This document shows, one piece after another, positions 42,565 through 51,745 of a DNA stretch of 64,000 nucleotides (its first letter is position 1; each line of letters opens with the position of its first letter). The stretch is from Pancytospora philotis. Its lineage: Eukaryota > Microsporidia. The stretch covers positions 87,747-151,746 of the forward strand of contig JALRLY010000274.1 of NCBI GenBank assembly GCA_023647555.1. The letters run 5' to 3'. The position numbers were made by a program, and so were the translations under genes. The notes under the pieces are model-generated. The model ran no database searches. It worked only from the letters and a program-made list of their open reading frames with translations, and had not been told where the DNA came from.

Positions 42565-45033
42565 ATGGCAGCACCAACAAACGGAGGCTACGGGAGCGGC
42601 GGTGTGGATCCGCGCGACATCGTGCACAGCGGCGGGCTCGACGGGATAACCGACTTCAGGGTGTTCAGGCTGCGCTACCCGCGGCGGGTTAGTGCCGAGC
42701 CGCGGCTGCTCACTGACTGGTTCGTGCAGGAGGTCGCGAACGCGGTGGTGCCTGGCGTGTGCCTCGTGGGGCAGTGCAAGAACGCGATTATCAGAACATC
42801 GCCGGTCACCGGGATTTTGAGCAGCAAGCGCGTGCTGACGTGCAGCGGCGTCTACGTCCTTAGCGACACCAACAAAGTACTCGAGAACCCGCTCAAGAAC
42901 GGCGCGCACAACCTCTTTGTGAACGGCTTCCCCGCGAACTGGAAGGAGGCGGTGCAGCAGGCGCTCAGCGCCTCTGCGAATAGCGAGACTGTGCTGGAAG
43001 TGCACAACAAATCTGAGCCAAGTATCATTGCGCCTTCACCGAAGAAGAAATTGAGCGTGGTCCCCCGTAAATCACTGCCCGAGGATAAGGAAAATATCTC
43101 TCTCGAGCCCAGCGATGATGCTCATGTCGATGATGCTCATGCCGATGGTGCGCCTGTTTCCAACTCAGCGTCGCCGGTCGTAGGGCAGCTCTCCGAGGCG
43201 GCGCAAAAAGAGCTGCGCGAGTTCAACGAGCTGAGCTTTATACTGGACGATTCCAAGCTGCTTGTACCTGCGGAAGAGACGAGCGCGAAGGAAAAGAAGA
43301 ACGAAGCGGCAGCGCGCGAGTTGCCGCCAGCGCGGCCGAACGCCTTCAACAATTTCTTTCTCGACACCTCTGCTGCCGATGTGATCAACCAAAGCCAGGT
43401 ATTCGATGCTGGGAATGACAGTAGGATTGCTACAGCGCAGGAAGGCGGTCTGCCAGCAGATGATTTGGTCGATGAAGCAGCACCCCCTGCTAGCAGCGGG
43501 AGCAATCATAGCTTTACTGCCGAGGTTGATGCCCTCTGCGCGAAATCGCTGGTGAGCGACTCTGCTGAATCACCCGCTGCGACCGCTCCGCCAACGCAGC
43601 ATCGCCTGTCGGGATCCAGCACGTTTATGACCGTAGACGAAGTGCTGAAGACCACGCCTTTCTACAAGCGCCAGTCAGAGCCAGCAGCGGTGCAGGAGGT
43701 AGCTAGTCCGGGTACCACAAGGCACTCTGCCACTGAGGCTGCTGCGGAAGGGATGCTTACAAAGCGCAGGAACTCGTATCCGCACACTGACGATAGCGCC
43801 AAGGATAGTGGTAAGCACGCCGCGCTGTCTTTCATCACCGAGATGGACAGTCTTGTTAAGGAGTCGCAGAGCGCGCAGGCCGCTCCCGCTTGCGATAGGA
43901 GCATCACGAGCAATAGCAGCAGACAGGAGGAGCCTGCCGAGTTCTCTCTGCGGGCCATACTCAAGAGCAAACGGAGCACCCTTGACTCGTGCAATTCTTC
44001 GAGTTCGTTGCTCACCGCTGAGCCGCTATCGTCGAAGATTCTCGCCAACGGCGCTTTTAGTCCCACCCGCAGGAACTCTATGGACTCAACTGGGCGCAGC
44101 CGACTCAGCGTCGATGGGGCATCTGCAGCGCGCGGCTCTGTCGCCCCCGGCGACAATGAGTCTGAATTGCGCGCGGCGCATTCTTCTGTCATTAGCGCTT
44201 GCCTCGCTGATTCTTCCGTCGCTGTACCGCGCTCTAAGCCTGCAGTTCAAAAGCCGAGCGCGAGCCCGGCGGCGGCCTCTGACGATATCAAGCCCAATCT
44301 GTCGCTTCTGAGCACGCACATCGCGGCTGTGAAGCGCTCGCTGCCGATCAAGATCTGCATCACGCCTTCGAATACACCCGAGGAGCAGCTCAGCGAATCC
44401 CCCATCGAAGTCTCCCATGCGGCGCAGCTGCCTGAGCCGGCTGAGATTCTGGGCGGGTTTATTCCTGAGGCTGTGGACACATCGAGACACGAGGAGGCGC
44501 AGGAAGCCGCGAAGCAGCTGCCTGCTAAGGACAGGAGGCGCACATTGAGTATAGATGGCGCCGCATTGAGAGCTACGACTGCTAAGAGCCCCAAGAAATT
44601 ACCGGGCAGACCACCCAAGCTTAGCCCTCCTGCACAGGTCGCTGAGCACAGCACAGATGAGGACCTGCTGGTTGTGGACGAAGACGTATCGAGCGAGGTG
44701 GCCGAGATACCCATCCGCCGGTCCCTCTCAATCGAGCAGGCGCCGAAGTCCCCGGGTTCCAAGCGCAGGTCATCGGTCAGTACCATTCTCGAAGCGATTA
44801 ATAGCTCGCAGACTAAGTCGCCAAGAAAGAAGCGGAGAAGCGTAGCCGATGCTGATGCCATCATTGTAGACGACGAAGAACTCGAAGAACAGCCGGCGGC
44901 CCGCGCCTCTGTGGTCGCTGCGGAGAGTCCTGCGGACTTGGAGGCTTTAGAAACGCCCCAGACCGACGGACGCCCCAAGACCAGTGTGAAGAAAAAGAAG
45001 CGCTCCGGCATCTGCCGCTATATTAAAAAGTAG
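42565..45033 (+). CDS. SANTA-domain protein, KNL2/M18BP1-like centromere factor
   Basis: 822 aa. Residues ~45-135 fit the SANTA domain: 'LLTDWFVQEVAN...GVCLVGQC', 'AIIRTSPVTGILSSKRVLTCSGVYVL' and 'NLFVNGFPANWKEAV', compare 'LSDWWV', 'S.I..R......V.T.SG..Y.L' and 'GFP..W'. SANTA proteins (KNL2, Mis18BP1) direct CENP-A loading at centromeres. The rest is disordered and Ser/Ala-rich, with a KEN box (EDKENI, ~180), SP/TP sites, an AT-hook-like LPGRPPKLS (~690) and basic runs SPRKKRR and KKKKRS at the C-terminus, as expected for a regulated chromatin protein. No SANT/Myb domain or CENP-C motif was seen. The start at 42565 follows AAATTTTTCGCGACCCAT. Confidence 0.65.
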   Translation: MAAPTNGGYGSGGVDPRDIVHSGGLDGITDFRVFRLRYPRRVSAEPRLLTDWFVQEVANAVVPGVCLVGQCKNAIIRTSPVTGILSSKRVLTCSGVYVLSDTNKVLENPLKNGAHNLFVNGFPANWKEAVQQALSASANSETVLEVHNKSEPSIIAPSPKKKLSVVPRKSLPEDKENISLEPSDDAHVDDAHADGAPVSNSASPVVGQLSEAAQKELREFNELSFILDDSKLLVPAEETSAKEKKNEAAARELPPARPNAFNNFFLDTSAADVINQSQVFDAGNDSRIATAQEGGLPADDLVDEAAPPASSGSNHSFTAEVDALCAKSLVSDSAESPAATAPPTQHRLSGSSTFMTVDEVLKTTPFYKRQSEPAAVQEVASPGTTRHSATEAAAEGMLTKRRNSYPHTDDSAKDSGKHAALSFITEMDSLVKESQSAQAAPACDRSITSNSSRQEEPAEFSLRAILKSKRSTLDSCNSSSSLLTAEPLSSKILANGAFSPTRRNSMDSTGRSRLSVDGASAARGSVAPGDNESELRAAHSSVISACLADSSVAVPRSKPAVQKPSASPAAASDDIKPNLSLLSTHIAAVKRSLPIKICITPSNTPEEQLSESPIEVSHAAQLPEPAEILGGFIPEAVDTSRHEEAQEAAKQLPAKDRRRTLSIDGAALRATTAKSPKKLPGRPPKLSPPAQVAEHSTDEDLLVVDEDVSSEVAEIPIRRSLSIEQAPKSPGSKRRSSVSTILEAINSSQTKSPRKKRRSVADADAIIVDDEELEEQPAARASVVAAESPADLEALETPQTDGRPKTSVKKKKRSGICRYIKK

Positions 45034-45088
45034 CGCGTCTCTCTGCATTTATTAAATGAATATGCTCTGGCTTTGTACCTGTGTCGCT

Positions 45089-45640
45089 TTAAACCATCTC
45101 CACCAACCCCTTGTTAATGAGGTGCGCAATGTCCGCCTTTTTCAGGAAGTACAGCCTGTTCTTGCGCAGCTCGATGAAGTCCTCGCCGCTCATCACGAGC
45201 CCGCAGTCCTCGAGCGGCACCACCTGCACGTAGTGGCTGAGCGGCGGCTCTCTGCTGCGGAAGTCCAGGTGCCTGTACTCGTCCAGATACGTCTCCAGGC
45301 CCTTGTTGTACTCGCTCTCGAACTGTATCTCCTCGGGCGTAAGCAAGCTCTTTATGTCCGCCTTGCAGAAGTAGTTGTTCTGTATCTTGAGCAGCCGCGC
45401 GAACCTGTAGGCGCGCACGATCCGCAGGCAGCGCTCCCTGTACGTCTTCAGCATCGCAAAATTTATCGAGAGCTCCTCGCTCACGTCCGAAGTCTCTGCG
45501 GTGGCCTTGAGCGCCTCAATTTTCTCGTCGACGTACTCCATCTCGGCGTGCAGCTGGCCCACCTGGCCGGCATTGAAGCGGGTGAGCGTCTTCTGCCTGA
45601 TCTCGTCGAGCAGCTCCTTCCCGCTCTCCTCGCACAGCAT
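45089..45640 (-). CDS. PSF1: GINS complex subunit PSF1
   Basis: 183 aa, about family length (~200). It has an N-terminal 'GKELLDEIRQ' helix, then 'SINFAMLKTYRERCLRIVRAYRFARLLKIQNNYF', which matches PSF1 'R..C....YLY.RL..I...RW', 'EEIQFESEYNKGLETYLDEY', and the small C-terminal domain 'LSHYVQVVPLEDCGLVMSGEDFIELRKNRLYFLKKADIAHLINKGLVEMV'. GINS joins Cdc45 and Mcm2-7 in the replicative helicase. Convergent with the SANTA gene at 55 bp. Start ATG at 45640. Confidence 0.85.
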   Translation of the reverse strand: MLCEESGKELLDEIRQKTLTRFNAGQVGQLHAEMEYVDEKIEALKATAETSDVSEELSINFAMLKTYRERCLRIVRAYRFARLLKIQNNYFCKADIKSLLTPEEIQFESEYNKGLETYLDEYRHLDFRSREPPLSHYVQVVPLEDCGLVMSGEDFIELRKNRLYFLKKADIAHLINKGLVEMV

Positions 45641-45814
45641 GAGGTGCTTTTTTGTTCGCGAAAATATGGCAGCCAGCCTTAGGCGCTGCGTATGCGTTGC
45701 ATTTGTTTTAACGAATTGCTTGACTATTTACAGCGCTATAATCAAAGCAGATCTAAAGGCAGCGGACAGGAGGCCACATCTAGTGTAGATCAAACAAAGC
45801 TAGCGCACAAGAAT

Positions 45815-46339
45815 TTATGATGAGCTATCGCTGCGCGCAGGGCCCGCCTCGGTAACCATGGCGATGGCATCCGCTATTGTCAGCTCGACGTCGGGGTCGG
45901 GGACGCCGGACCCGTTAATGTACACAGGCTCGGCATCGAAGTGCTCCTCAAGCTCCTCGCCGACCATGTCCAGACACTCGCAGTCCATATTTTCCTGGAT
46001 CTTGGCGCTCGAGTACTTCCGCTGGGCCAGCCGGTCGTAGAGGATCTCCGAGCCGCAGCGCAGCTGGAAGATGAAGTCGAACTCAAAGCAGGCCGCGACC
46101 GACGGGCTGTGCGTGTCGATGATGAAAGACCCAACGTCTTTCAGAAAGCCGCGGAGGTGCTTCGCCACGGTGTTTTCATCGAATATGTACGTGTCGAAGT
46201 GGGCGTCGTGCTTCTCGTACAGCTTATACTGCTTGATGTGCGCCGTGATGTCCACGTGTTTGATGCCGAGGGCTTCGGCAAGTTCCGCAGAGAACGTGGT
46301 CTTGCCCGTGCCCGGCGTGCCGGTGACGAGAATACGCAT
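45815..46339 (-). CDS. FAP7: FAP7 / adenylate kinase 6-type ATPase
   Basis: 174 aa, family length. It has Walker A GTPGTGKTT at residues 6-14, 'HIKQYKLYEKHDAHFDTYIFDENTV', 'GSFIIDTHS' in place of the family 'GVIVDYH', and 'FIFQLRCGSEILYDRLAQRKYSSAKIQENMDCECLDMVGEELEEHF'. These are all in FAP7/hCINAP order. FAP7 aids the final cytoplasmic maturation of the 40S subunit with uS11. The long frame upstream to 46588 is not conserved. The ATG at 46339 follows AATTTTTTACCGAAG. Confidence 0.93.
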   Translation of the reverse strand: MRILVTGTPGTGKTTFSAELAEALGIKHVDITAHIKQYKLYEKHDAHFDTYIFDENTVAKHLRGFLKDVGSFIIDTHSPSVAACFEFDFIFQLRCGSEILYDRLAQRKYSSAKIQENMDCECLDMVGEELEEHFDAEPVYINGSGVPDPDVELTIADAIAMVTEAGPARSDSSS

Positions 46340-46591
46340 CTTCGGTAAAAAATTGCTGCCACCGATAAAGCTGCTCCCTGAAGTTGGATAAGCCAGCCGC
46401 GTTGAAGCTGCCCCAGCGCATGTGCAGGGGCAGACCATACTACGGCCAAGAGCCGTTTCCACAGCTTTTGGAGCTCTTGCTTTTTTGTGGAGCAAGAAAA
46501 GGCATGTTGAAAGCACCGCTCTGTCACCGATGAGCAACAATGCACAAGAGCGCGTCTGCATTCGCAAAAAATATATAAACGCGAACATAGT

Positions 46592-47602
46592 TTAGTTGTT
46601 TTCACGATTGTTCAACTTCTTTTCCAGGCCGCTTAGCAGCTTAGCATGCTGCGCCGAGCACGGCTTAATAACAGTCAAAAGCTTTTGGAACTCATTAAAA
46701 GACGCTGCATACGCCTTGCACTGCTTCTCGGACCCTCTGAGAAGCCTATCGGCGGAGACAGAAAGACTTCCGAGCCCGGCTTCCTTTGTTTCCTCGCTTT
46801 TCACTTGGATAGAGTCGTGCAAAGCCGATAAGGCCGCGAAGAGTTCAGAAGGCCCGCGATAGAGGCGCTCAATAGTAAAGGCATGCTGTAAAGTAGAGAA
46901 GTGCGCCTGTATGTCCCGAAGAAAATCTGCGATCAGGAGCCCGAGCTCCGTCTTGCTCACGCTGCGCGCAAACATACTTTCGACCAGTTTAGCCTGGTGT
47001 ATTCGCATCTGTTCCCTCAATTCCTTGAGCCCGATCTCGGCCTCACACAAGAAGCATACACAGCCCGCATAGTGGTATGCATAGTCGGCAGTACCTGCTG
47101 ATGCCACTCCATCTGCTCCGGCGCCATCTGCGCATTGCGCAACACAGCCTATGCTCTGAACATCTGGGTACGTTTTTAAATCCGCGTTTATAACAGAGAG
47201 AGTTTCGCACAGGCGCTTGAGGCCTGACCGCCCACGTTTGAATATGCACGCATAAGATCCAAAGAGATCGTCCCAAGCGGCAATATTATCCTTCAGCCAA
47301 ATTAAAGAATTCTCTGCGGCATTTCCTGCAGCCTCAGCGCGTGCAGTGTTGATTTTCTTCATGATGGCGGAGCCAAACCTCCAGGCACAAACCAGCGTCT
47401 CGGGCAGCGGCGCGCAAGAATAAGCCATAACAGCGGTTTCTAAGTGCGAGTGTGCCACCAATAAACGGTGGCAGAGCACCATCTCCGCACGGGACTCAGA
47501 TTTATTGGCATACACGGCGATAGCTGCAAATGCTTCCACGGCGGGGCGCTCCTCACCAACCAGAGCCCCGGCTATGAGCTGCGCAAACACCAACAGGCGC
47601 AT
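46592..47602 (-). CDS. Secreted or luminal protein with signal peptide, unknown
   Basis: 336 aa. It starts MRLLVFAQLIAGALVGEERP, a good signal peptide with cleavage near residue 16-18. The remainder is mostly helical, with Cys spread through the middle (SYACIF, KRLCETL, SIGCVAQCADG, YAGCVCFLCEAE) and no second TM. It could be a spore-wall, ER or secreted effector protein. No family recognised. The ATG at 47602 follows AAAAAATTTGCTCCATTTAGGCCTC and is preferred to an upstream in-frame codon at 47668. It ends ~250 bp upstream of the FAP7 start, with no other gene between. Confidence 0.65.
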   Translation of the reverse strand: MRLLVFAQLIAGALVGEERPAVEAFAAIAVYANKSESRAEMVLCHRLLVAHSHLETAVMAYSCAPLPETLVCAWRFGSAIMKKINTARAEAAGNAAENSLIWLKDNIAAWDDLFGSYACIFKRGRSGLKRLCETLSVINADLKTYPDVQSIGCVAQCADGAGADGVASAGTADYAYHYAGCVCFLCEAEIGLKELREQMRIHQAKLVESMFARSVSKTELGLLIADFLRDIQAHFSTLQHAFTIERLYRGPSELFAALSALHDSIQVKSEETKEAGLGSLSVSADRLLRGSEKQCKAYAASFNEFQKLLTVIKPCSAQHAKLLSGLEKKLNNRENN

Positions 47603-47864
47603 GAGGCCTAAATGGAGCAAATTTTTTACACAACCAAACCTTCGCAAGATTCTGCGCGTTTGAACCAAGTTTATAAAAGTACTACATGTGGCGTGCAGCA
47701 GTATGTATACGGCACATACAAAGGCGGCAAGTTAAATGCCTCTTCCAACGTGTAAGTTGAACCTCTATAGGCAGTAAAAGCGACGGAGGAGGCCCAGTCC
47801 CTGCCAAATAACCCATAGTTCTTAGAATGCACGTTTATTGATTCGCAATCCCAGTGCCGCTTAA

Positions 47865-48785
47865 CTACTCTTTATTTTTATACTTGATGGCTGCTGCAAC
47901 ACCGACGGCGACAATGCTAGCAGCAAGGCCAAAAAGGACGTAGCCGCGCGAGCCGCCGCCCTGCCGCACCAGATCGCGCGTCTCCAGGAATATGGCCTGC
48001 TGCTTGGTGACGTCCTCGGCGTACGTCGGCGGCAGCTTCTCGATCTTCTTGGCGACGTCGACGGCGATCGTGTCCTTGATGGTGTCCCAGAACAGGCTCA
48101 GCAGCGAGAACAGCACGGACGGGTCGGTGGTCAGGATGGTCCGGTAAACCGTGAAGGCCACCTTCTCGTTGCCGAAGGCGCGCTTGAAGAACGTCAGCAC
48201 GTGGTTCATGTACTTGAAGCTCTCCTCCCGGCTGATTTTGATCCCCCTTTTCCTCATCATCGCCAGGAACACGTCATTGTGTTCCTTGTACAGCTTGAAG
48301 TTGGCGTCGAAAAACACCAGGAACTTCTTCTTGTAGATGTTCGCCAGCGCGGTCTTCGCCTTCAGCACGAGCGCGCGGTTTTTATCCAGGAACTCGTTGA
48401 ACACCTCGATCTCGCTTGCCTCCTTGTACACGAACGTGGCCTTGCCGCTGTTCGTTATCGAGAGCTCGGGCGTGTTGTTGATCCCCTGCGTCTTCGCAGC
48501 GCCCATCTGCTCCTGGAAGTACGCGTCCACCACGACCGTTGCGATCTCCGCCATGCCCTGCACGTACTTGATCGGGAACTTGGCGAGAACCTCGTACAGA
48601 ATGTTCTTGTAGAGCCGCGCGTGCGCGCTGTGCATCCGGTAGCGCGAAAAGTCGAAGTCCGTGCGGTTGATGTCGTTCACCAGGACGCGGAGCGCGTCGG
48701 AGTCGTTTTTGTTGCTGGCGACCGGCAGGTCCTTGTCCTCGCTCTCGTAGGACTTGAGCGTCTTAAGCAGTAGCTGGTGCTCCAT
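47865..48785 (-). CDS. Tail-anchored TBC-domain Rab GTPase-activating protein
   Basis: 306 aa from the ATG at 48785, which is preceded by GGGGCCC; an ATG at 48800 is in frame and also possible. The TBC fingerprints are present: VLVNDINRTDF with the arginine finger (~41), and the glutamine finger in KYVQGMAEIA (~75). A helical C-terminal lobe and a final TM segment follow (GYVLFGLAASIVAVGVAAAIKY). A TBC protein with a C-terminal anchor fits the TBC1D20/Gyp8 group, GAPs for Rab1/Ypt1 at the ER-Golgi. A GOT1 gene lies nearby at 51252, but the link is only functional. Subgroup is inferred. Confidence 0.75.
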   Translation of the reverse strand: MEHQLLLKTLKSYESEDKDLPVASNKNDSDALRVLVNDINRTDFDFSRYRMHSAHARLYKNILYEVLAKFPIKYVQGMAEIATVVVDAYFQEQMGAAKTQGINNTPELSITNSGKATFVYKEASEIEVFNEFLDKNRALVLKAKTALANIYKKKFLVFFDANFKLYKEHNDVFLAMMRKRGIKISREESFKYMNHVLTFFKRAFGNEKVAFTVYRTILTTDPSVLFSLLSLFWDTIKDTIAVDVAKKIEKLPPTYAEDVTKQQAIFLETRDLVRQGGGSRGYVLFGLAASIVAVGVAAAIKYKNKE

Positions 48786-49169
48786 GGGCCCCTGTTTCAT
48801 GTTTTCTTTTCAACCAGGAACCCACGGACCAATCACAGCTGTTTGCGCTGGGTATTTTTGAGCTGCCAATTCCAGAGCCCCGCGTATAGGCGCATTGCGG
48901 TGTGATCACAGGCACCTGATACGCGCTAAACGGATTAACATCGATTCGGTGCTTGCAAAACTCAATTGTGTAAGGCGCTGCTATTCTAAATAGGCCTGTA
49001 TATAATAAAAGCTCTTAGACGCTCTATAGCAGAGCAAGTAATATAGTGCCGCTGCTGTTACCATTTATTTTAGCCGTGATGCTGCAAAATGCAGCGATAT
49101 GCGGATATGCTCACGATTGGTGCACATGAAACGGGTGGTTCAACATAGACGACTCCGACAGCTGTGTCA
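48786..49169. other. Divergent intergenic region
   Basis: 384 bp between the TBC GAP and glycerol-3-phosphate dehydrogenase starts. AT-rich centre, no gene seen. GTATTTTTGAGC lies at 48851-48862. Confidence 0.45.
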
Positions 49170-50945
49170 ATGTGGAAACTCGTCGTGTTCGCGCTGCTCA
49201 CCATCGCATATGCCGTGCATTTCCAGTACCGCCGCTCTGTAAGGCGCAGACTGGTCGCGGCGGTCAAGACGCTCAGCGACAAGAAAGAGACCGATTGGCG
49301 GCCGCGAACCCGGGCAGAAAGCATCTTCGACCTGCAGCACCGCACGTACGACCTGCTCATCATCGGCGGCGGGTCCTCTGGCGCGGGGTGCGCGCTGGAT
49401 GCTGCGACACGCGGGCTGAGGGTTGCGATGATCGAGATGGGCGACTTCGCCTCAAAGACGAGCTCAAAGAGCACCAAGCTGCTGCACGGCGGCGTCAGGT
49501 ACCTCGAGAAGGCGATCCGCTCCTTCAGCTTCGCGCAGCTGGCGCTGGTGTTCGAGGCCCTGTCCGAGCGCTATACCATCATGGCGAATGCGTCGTATCT
49601 GGCGCACGCCGTGCAGATAATGGTGCCGCTCTATAGCAAAAAGGCCCGTGTGTATTACTGGATACTCCTGAGGCTCTACGACAGACTCTCGCTTGCGAGG
49701 TCTCTCGGGCGCAGCTGCTACATGAGCAGGCAACGGACTGCCCAGCAGTTCTCCGGCCTGAAAACCGAGGGTCTGTGCGGCTCCATCGTCTACAGCGACG
49801 GGATGTTCGACGACGCGAGGACGAATGTGGTGCTGGCCGCCACGGCCGCATTTTACGGGGCCACCGTGGCAAACTACGTGCGGCTCGACAGCTTCGACAG
49901 GGATGAGGACGGAAAAATAGAATCGGCGATCTGTGTGGACGCCCTGAGCGGTAAGTGGCTTAGGATCAGTGCAAAGGGCTACATATCCGCATGCGGCCCT
50001 CTCACGGATGCCACGCGCACGAAGGCAGACCAGAAAGCCGCGCCGATCATGCGGCGGAGCATGGGCACGCACGCAGTGTACCCCGCGCAGTACGGGCCCG
50101 AGGGCATGGGGCTGCTCGACGCTCGTACTGCGGACGGGCGGGTGATGTTCATTCTGCCCTGGAAAGGGCGCATCCTCGCCGGGTCCACCGAGACTACAAC
50201 GGCGGGCAGCAGCGCCGTGCCCAACGAGTCTGAGATCGATTTCTTGCACCGTGAGCTCCAGTCCACCCTGCGCGGGCCGCTCAACAAGGCCGAGATACTT
50301 TCGGCGTGGTCGGGGATGCGCCCGCTTGTAAACAACTCCGACGTCGCGGACAGCGAGTCGCTCGTGCGCTCGTACGTGATAAAGGCGGAGGGCGGCAACT
50401 TCATTACGCTGGCGGGCGGCAAATGGACCACGTACCGGCTCATGGCGGAAAAGTGCGTCGACAGCGCAGTCACGCAGTTTGGCCTAGAGCCGGCGCGCTG
50501 CTGCGTAACCCGACATCTCCCGCTTCTGGGTGCCAGGGACTACCGCAAAGACCAGTACCATGCGCTCGCTTCGAGCCTTGGGATCAGCACAGAATACGCC
50601 ATGGTTCTATCGCAACGATACGGCGCGCTCGCCTTTAAAATGAAGAGCTATCTGAAGCGCTACCCGCAGTTTGTGAGCGAGGAGCACAGCGTCATCAAGG
50701 CCGAGGTCGTATATGCGATCGAGAACGAATTTGCATGCAGGATCGGCGATGTACTCAGCAACAGGCTCGGCATCAGCTTTGTGGACGTCTGCGGGGCCCA
50801 CAAGCTTGGGCCTGCCATCGGCGACATTATGGCGGAGCATCTAGAGTGGCCGCTGCCATACAAGGCAAAGCAGCAAAGGGAATTTGAGGAGAGTTTGGAG
50901 GCATTTGGTCTGGGAGCTATCCAACAGTATCGCGGCGGCTCTTAA
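49170..50945 (+). CDS. GUT2: FAD-dependent glycerol-3-phosphate dehydrogenase (mitosomal type)
   Basis: 591 aa. An N-terminal hydrophobic stretch (KLVVFALLTIAYAVHF) could anchor or target the protein. Then comes the FAD dinucleotide-binding motif YDLLIIGGGSSGAGCALDAATRG (~60-82), 'SSKSTKLLHGGVRYLEKA', 'GRILAGSTETT', 'GGNFITLAGGKWTTYRLMAEKCVD' and a C-terminal domain. It oxidises glycerol-3-phosphate to DHAP with FAD. In microsporidia this enzyme is associated with the mitosome and reoxidises NADH with the cytosolic GPD as a shuttle. The start ATG is at 49170; the frame's earlier GTG is not used. Complete. Confidence 0.93.
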   Translation: MWKLVVFALLTIAYAVHFQYRRSVRRRLVAAVKTLSDKKETDWRPRTRAESIFDLQHRTYDLLIIGGGSSGAGCALDAATRGLRVAMIEMGDFASKTSSKSTKLLHGGVRYLEKAIRSFSFAQLALVFEALSERYTIMANASYLAHAVQIMVPLYSKKARVYYWILLRLYDRLSLARSLGRSCYMSRQRTAQQFSGLKTEGLCGSIVYSDGMFDDARTNVVLAATAAFYGATVANYVRLDSFDRDEDGKIESAICVDALSGKWLRISAKGYISACGPLTDATRTKADQKAAPIMRRSMGTHAVYPAQYGPEGMGLLDARTADGRVMFILPWKGRILAGSTETTTAGSSAVPNESEIDFLHRELQSTLRGPLNKAEILSAWSGMRPLVNNSDVADSESLVRSYVIKAEGGNFITLAGGKWTTYRLMAEKCVDSAVTQFGLEPARCCVTRHLPLLGARDYRKDQYHALASSLGISTEYAMVLSQRYGALAFKMKSYLKRYPQFVSEEHSVIKAEVVYAIENEFACRIGDVLSNRLGISFVDVCGAHKLGPAIGDIMAEHLEWPLPYKAKQQREFEESLEAFGLGAIQQYRGGS

Positions 50946-51251
50946 AAATTGCAAAATCACATAAACATCAGCACTATACCCGAGTTTACCACATCCTAGA
51001 GCACCATTTTATTAAAAACTGTGTAGTTAGGCTCTACTTTTCAAATAGCTTCTGTATAGTTCCTGGCTGGGCTACGCTCGTACAGCATCAAATGCGCAGC
51101 CTCTACTAAGGCGGGAAAACTTACAAACAGCTTGGTTTAGCTTTACATCTCTGGTTGGAGAGTTCCCCAGCGCTACACACTTTCTGCACCACGCAAACTG
51201 ACGCCAGGACCGCGCATGCCCACGGTGATTTCGCACGGCATTTTTGAGCCC
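50946..51251. other. Short intergenic region
   Basis: 306 bp with AT-rich first half and AAAATTGC just after the dehydrogenase stop. An in-frame ATG at 51216 upstream of GOT1 is passed over because ATTTTTGAGCCC (51240-51251) adjoins the ATG at 51252. Confidence 0.5.
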
Positions 51252-51605
51252 ATGGCCAGCACCAAAGAAATCGGAATCGTGACGGTCACCACCGGATGCG
51301 CGATCTTCTTCTTCGGCGTGCTCGCGATGTTCGACAGCGCGCTGATGATCGCCGGGAACCTCCTGGTAATCGCTGGCACCGCCATGCTGCTGCGCTCCAG
51401 GAGCCTCTCCCTCCTCGAGTGCGACAAGCTTTTTGGGACCTTCCTGTTCGGCCTGGGGGTAATTGCGCTGTTCCTGAGGCTCTGCATGGTGGGCTTCCTC
51501 CTCGAGCTGTTCGGGCTCGTCTATGTGTTCAAAAAATCTATACCCAGCTTCCGCTCTGTCCTGCTTAGACTGTTCTTCGCAAAATCCCTGAATAAATCGT
51601 CTTAA
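51252..51605 (+). CDS. GOT1: Golgi transport protein GOT1
   Basis: 117 aa. 'KEIGIVTVTTGCAIFFFGVLAMFDSALMIAGNLLVIAGTAMLLR' matches the GOT1 opening ('K.IG...TGFGV.F...G....FD..LLA.GN.LF..GL....G'). A third and fourth hydrophobic span follow (GTFLFGLGVIALFLRLCMVGFLLELFGLVYVF). It is a four-TM membrane protein of ER-to-Golgi vesicles. Slightly shorter than yeast (138 aa). Confidence 0.85.
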   Translation: MASTKEIGIVTVTTGCAIFFFGVLAMFDSALMIAGNLLVIAGTAMLLRSRSLSLLECDKLFGTFLFGLGVIALFLRLCMVGFLLELFGLVYVFKKSIPSFRSVLLRLFFAKSLNKSS

Positions 51606-51745
51606 ATACTATACCATGCGTGTCTCTGCAAACTGTTTAGCGACGGATGCCGCCCTGGTGCCAATCAATGGCGGTTCGCTGCCTCCCTGTGGCTGAACAT
51701 TCCGCGCTTTAGAGCCGATATCGGGCGCGCCAAATTTTGAGCCAT

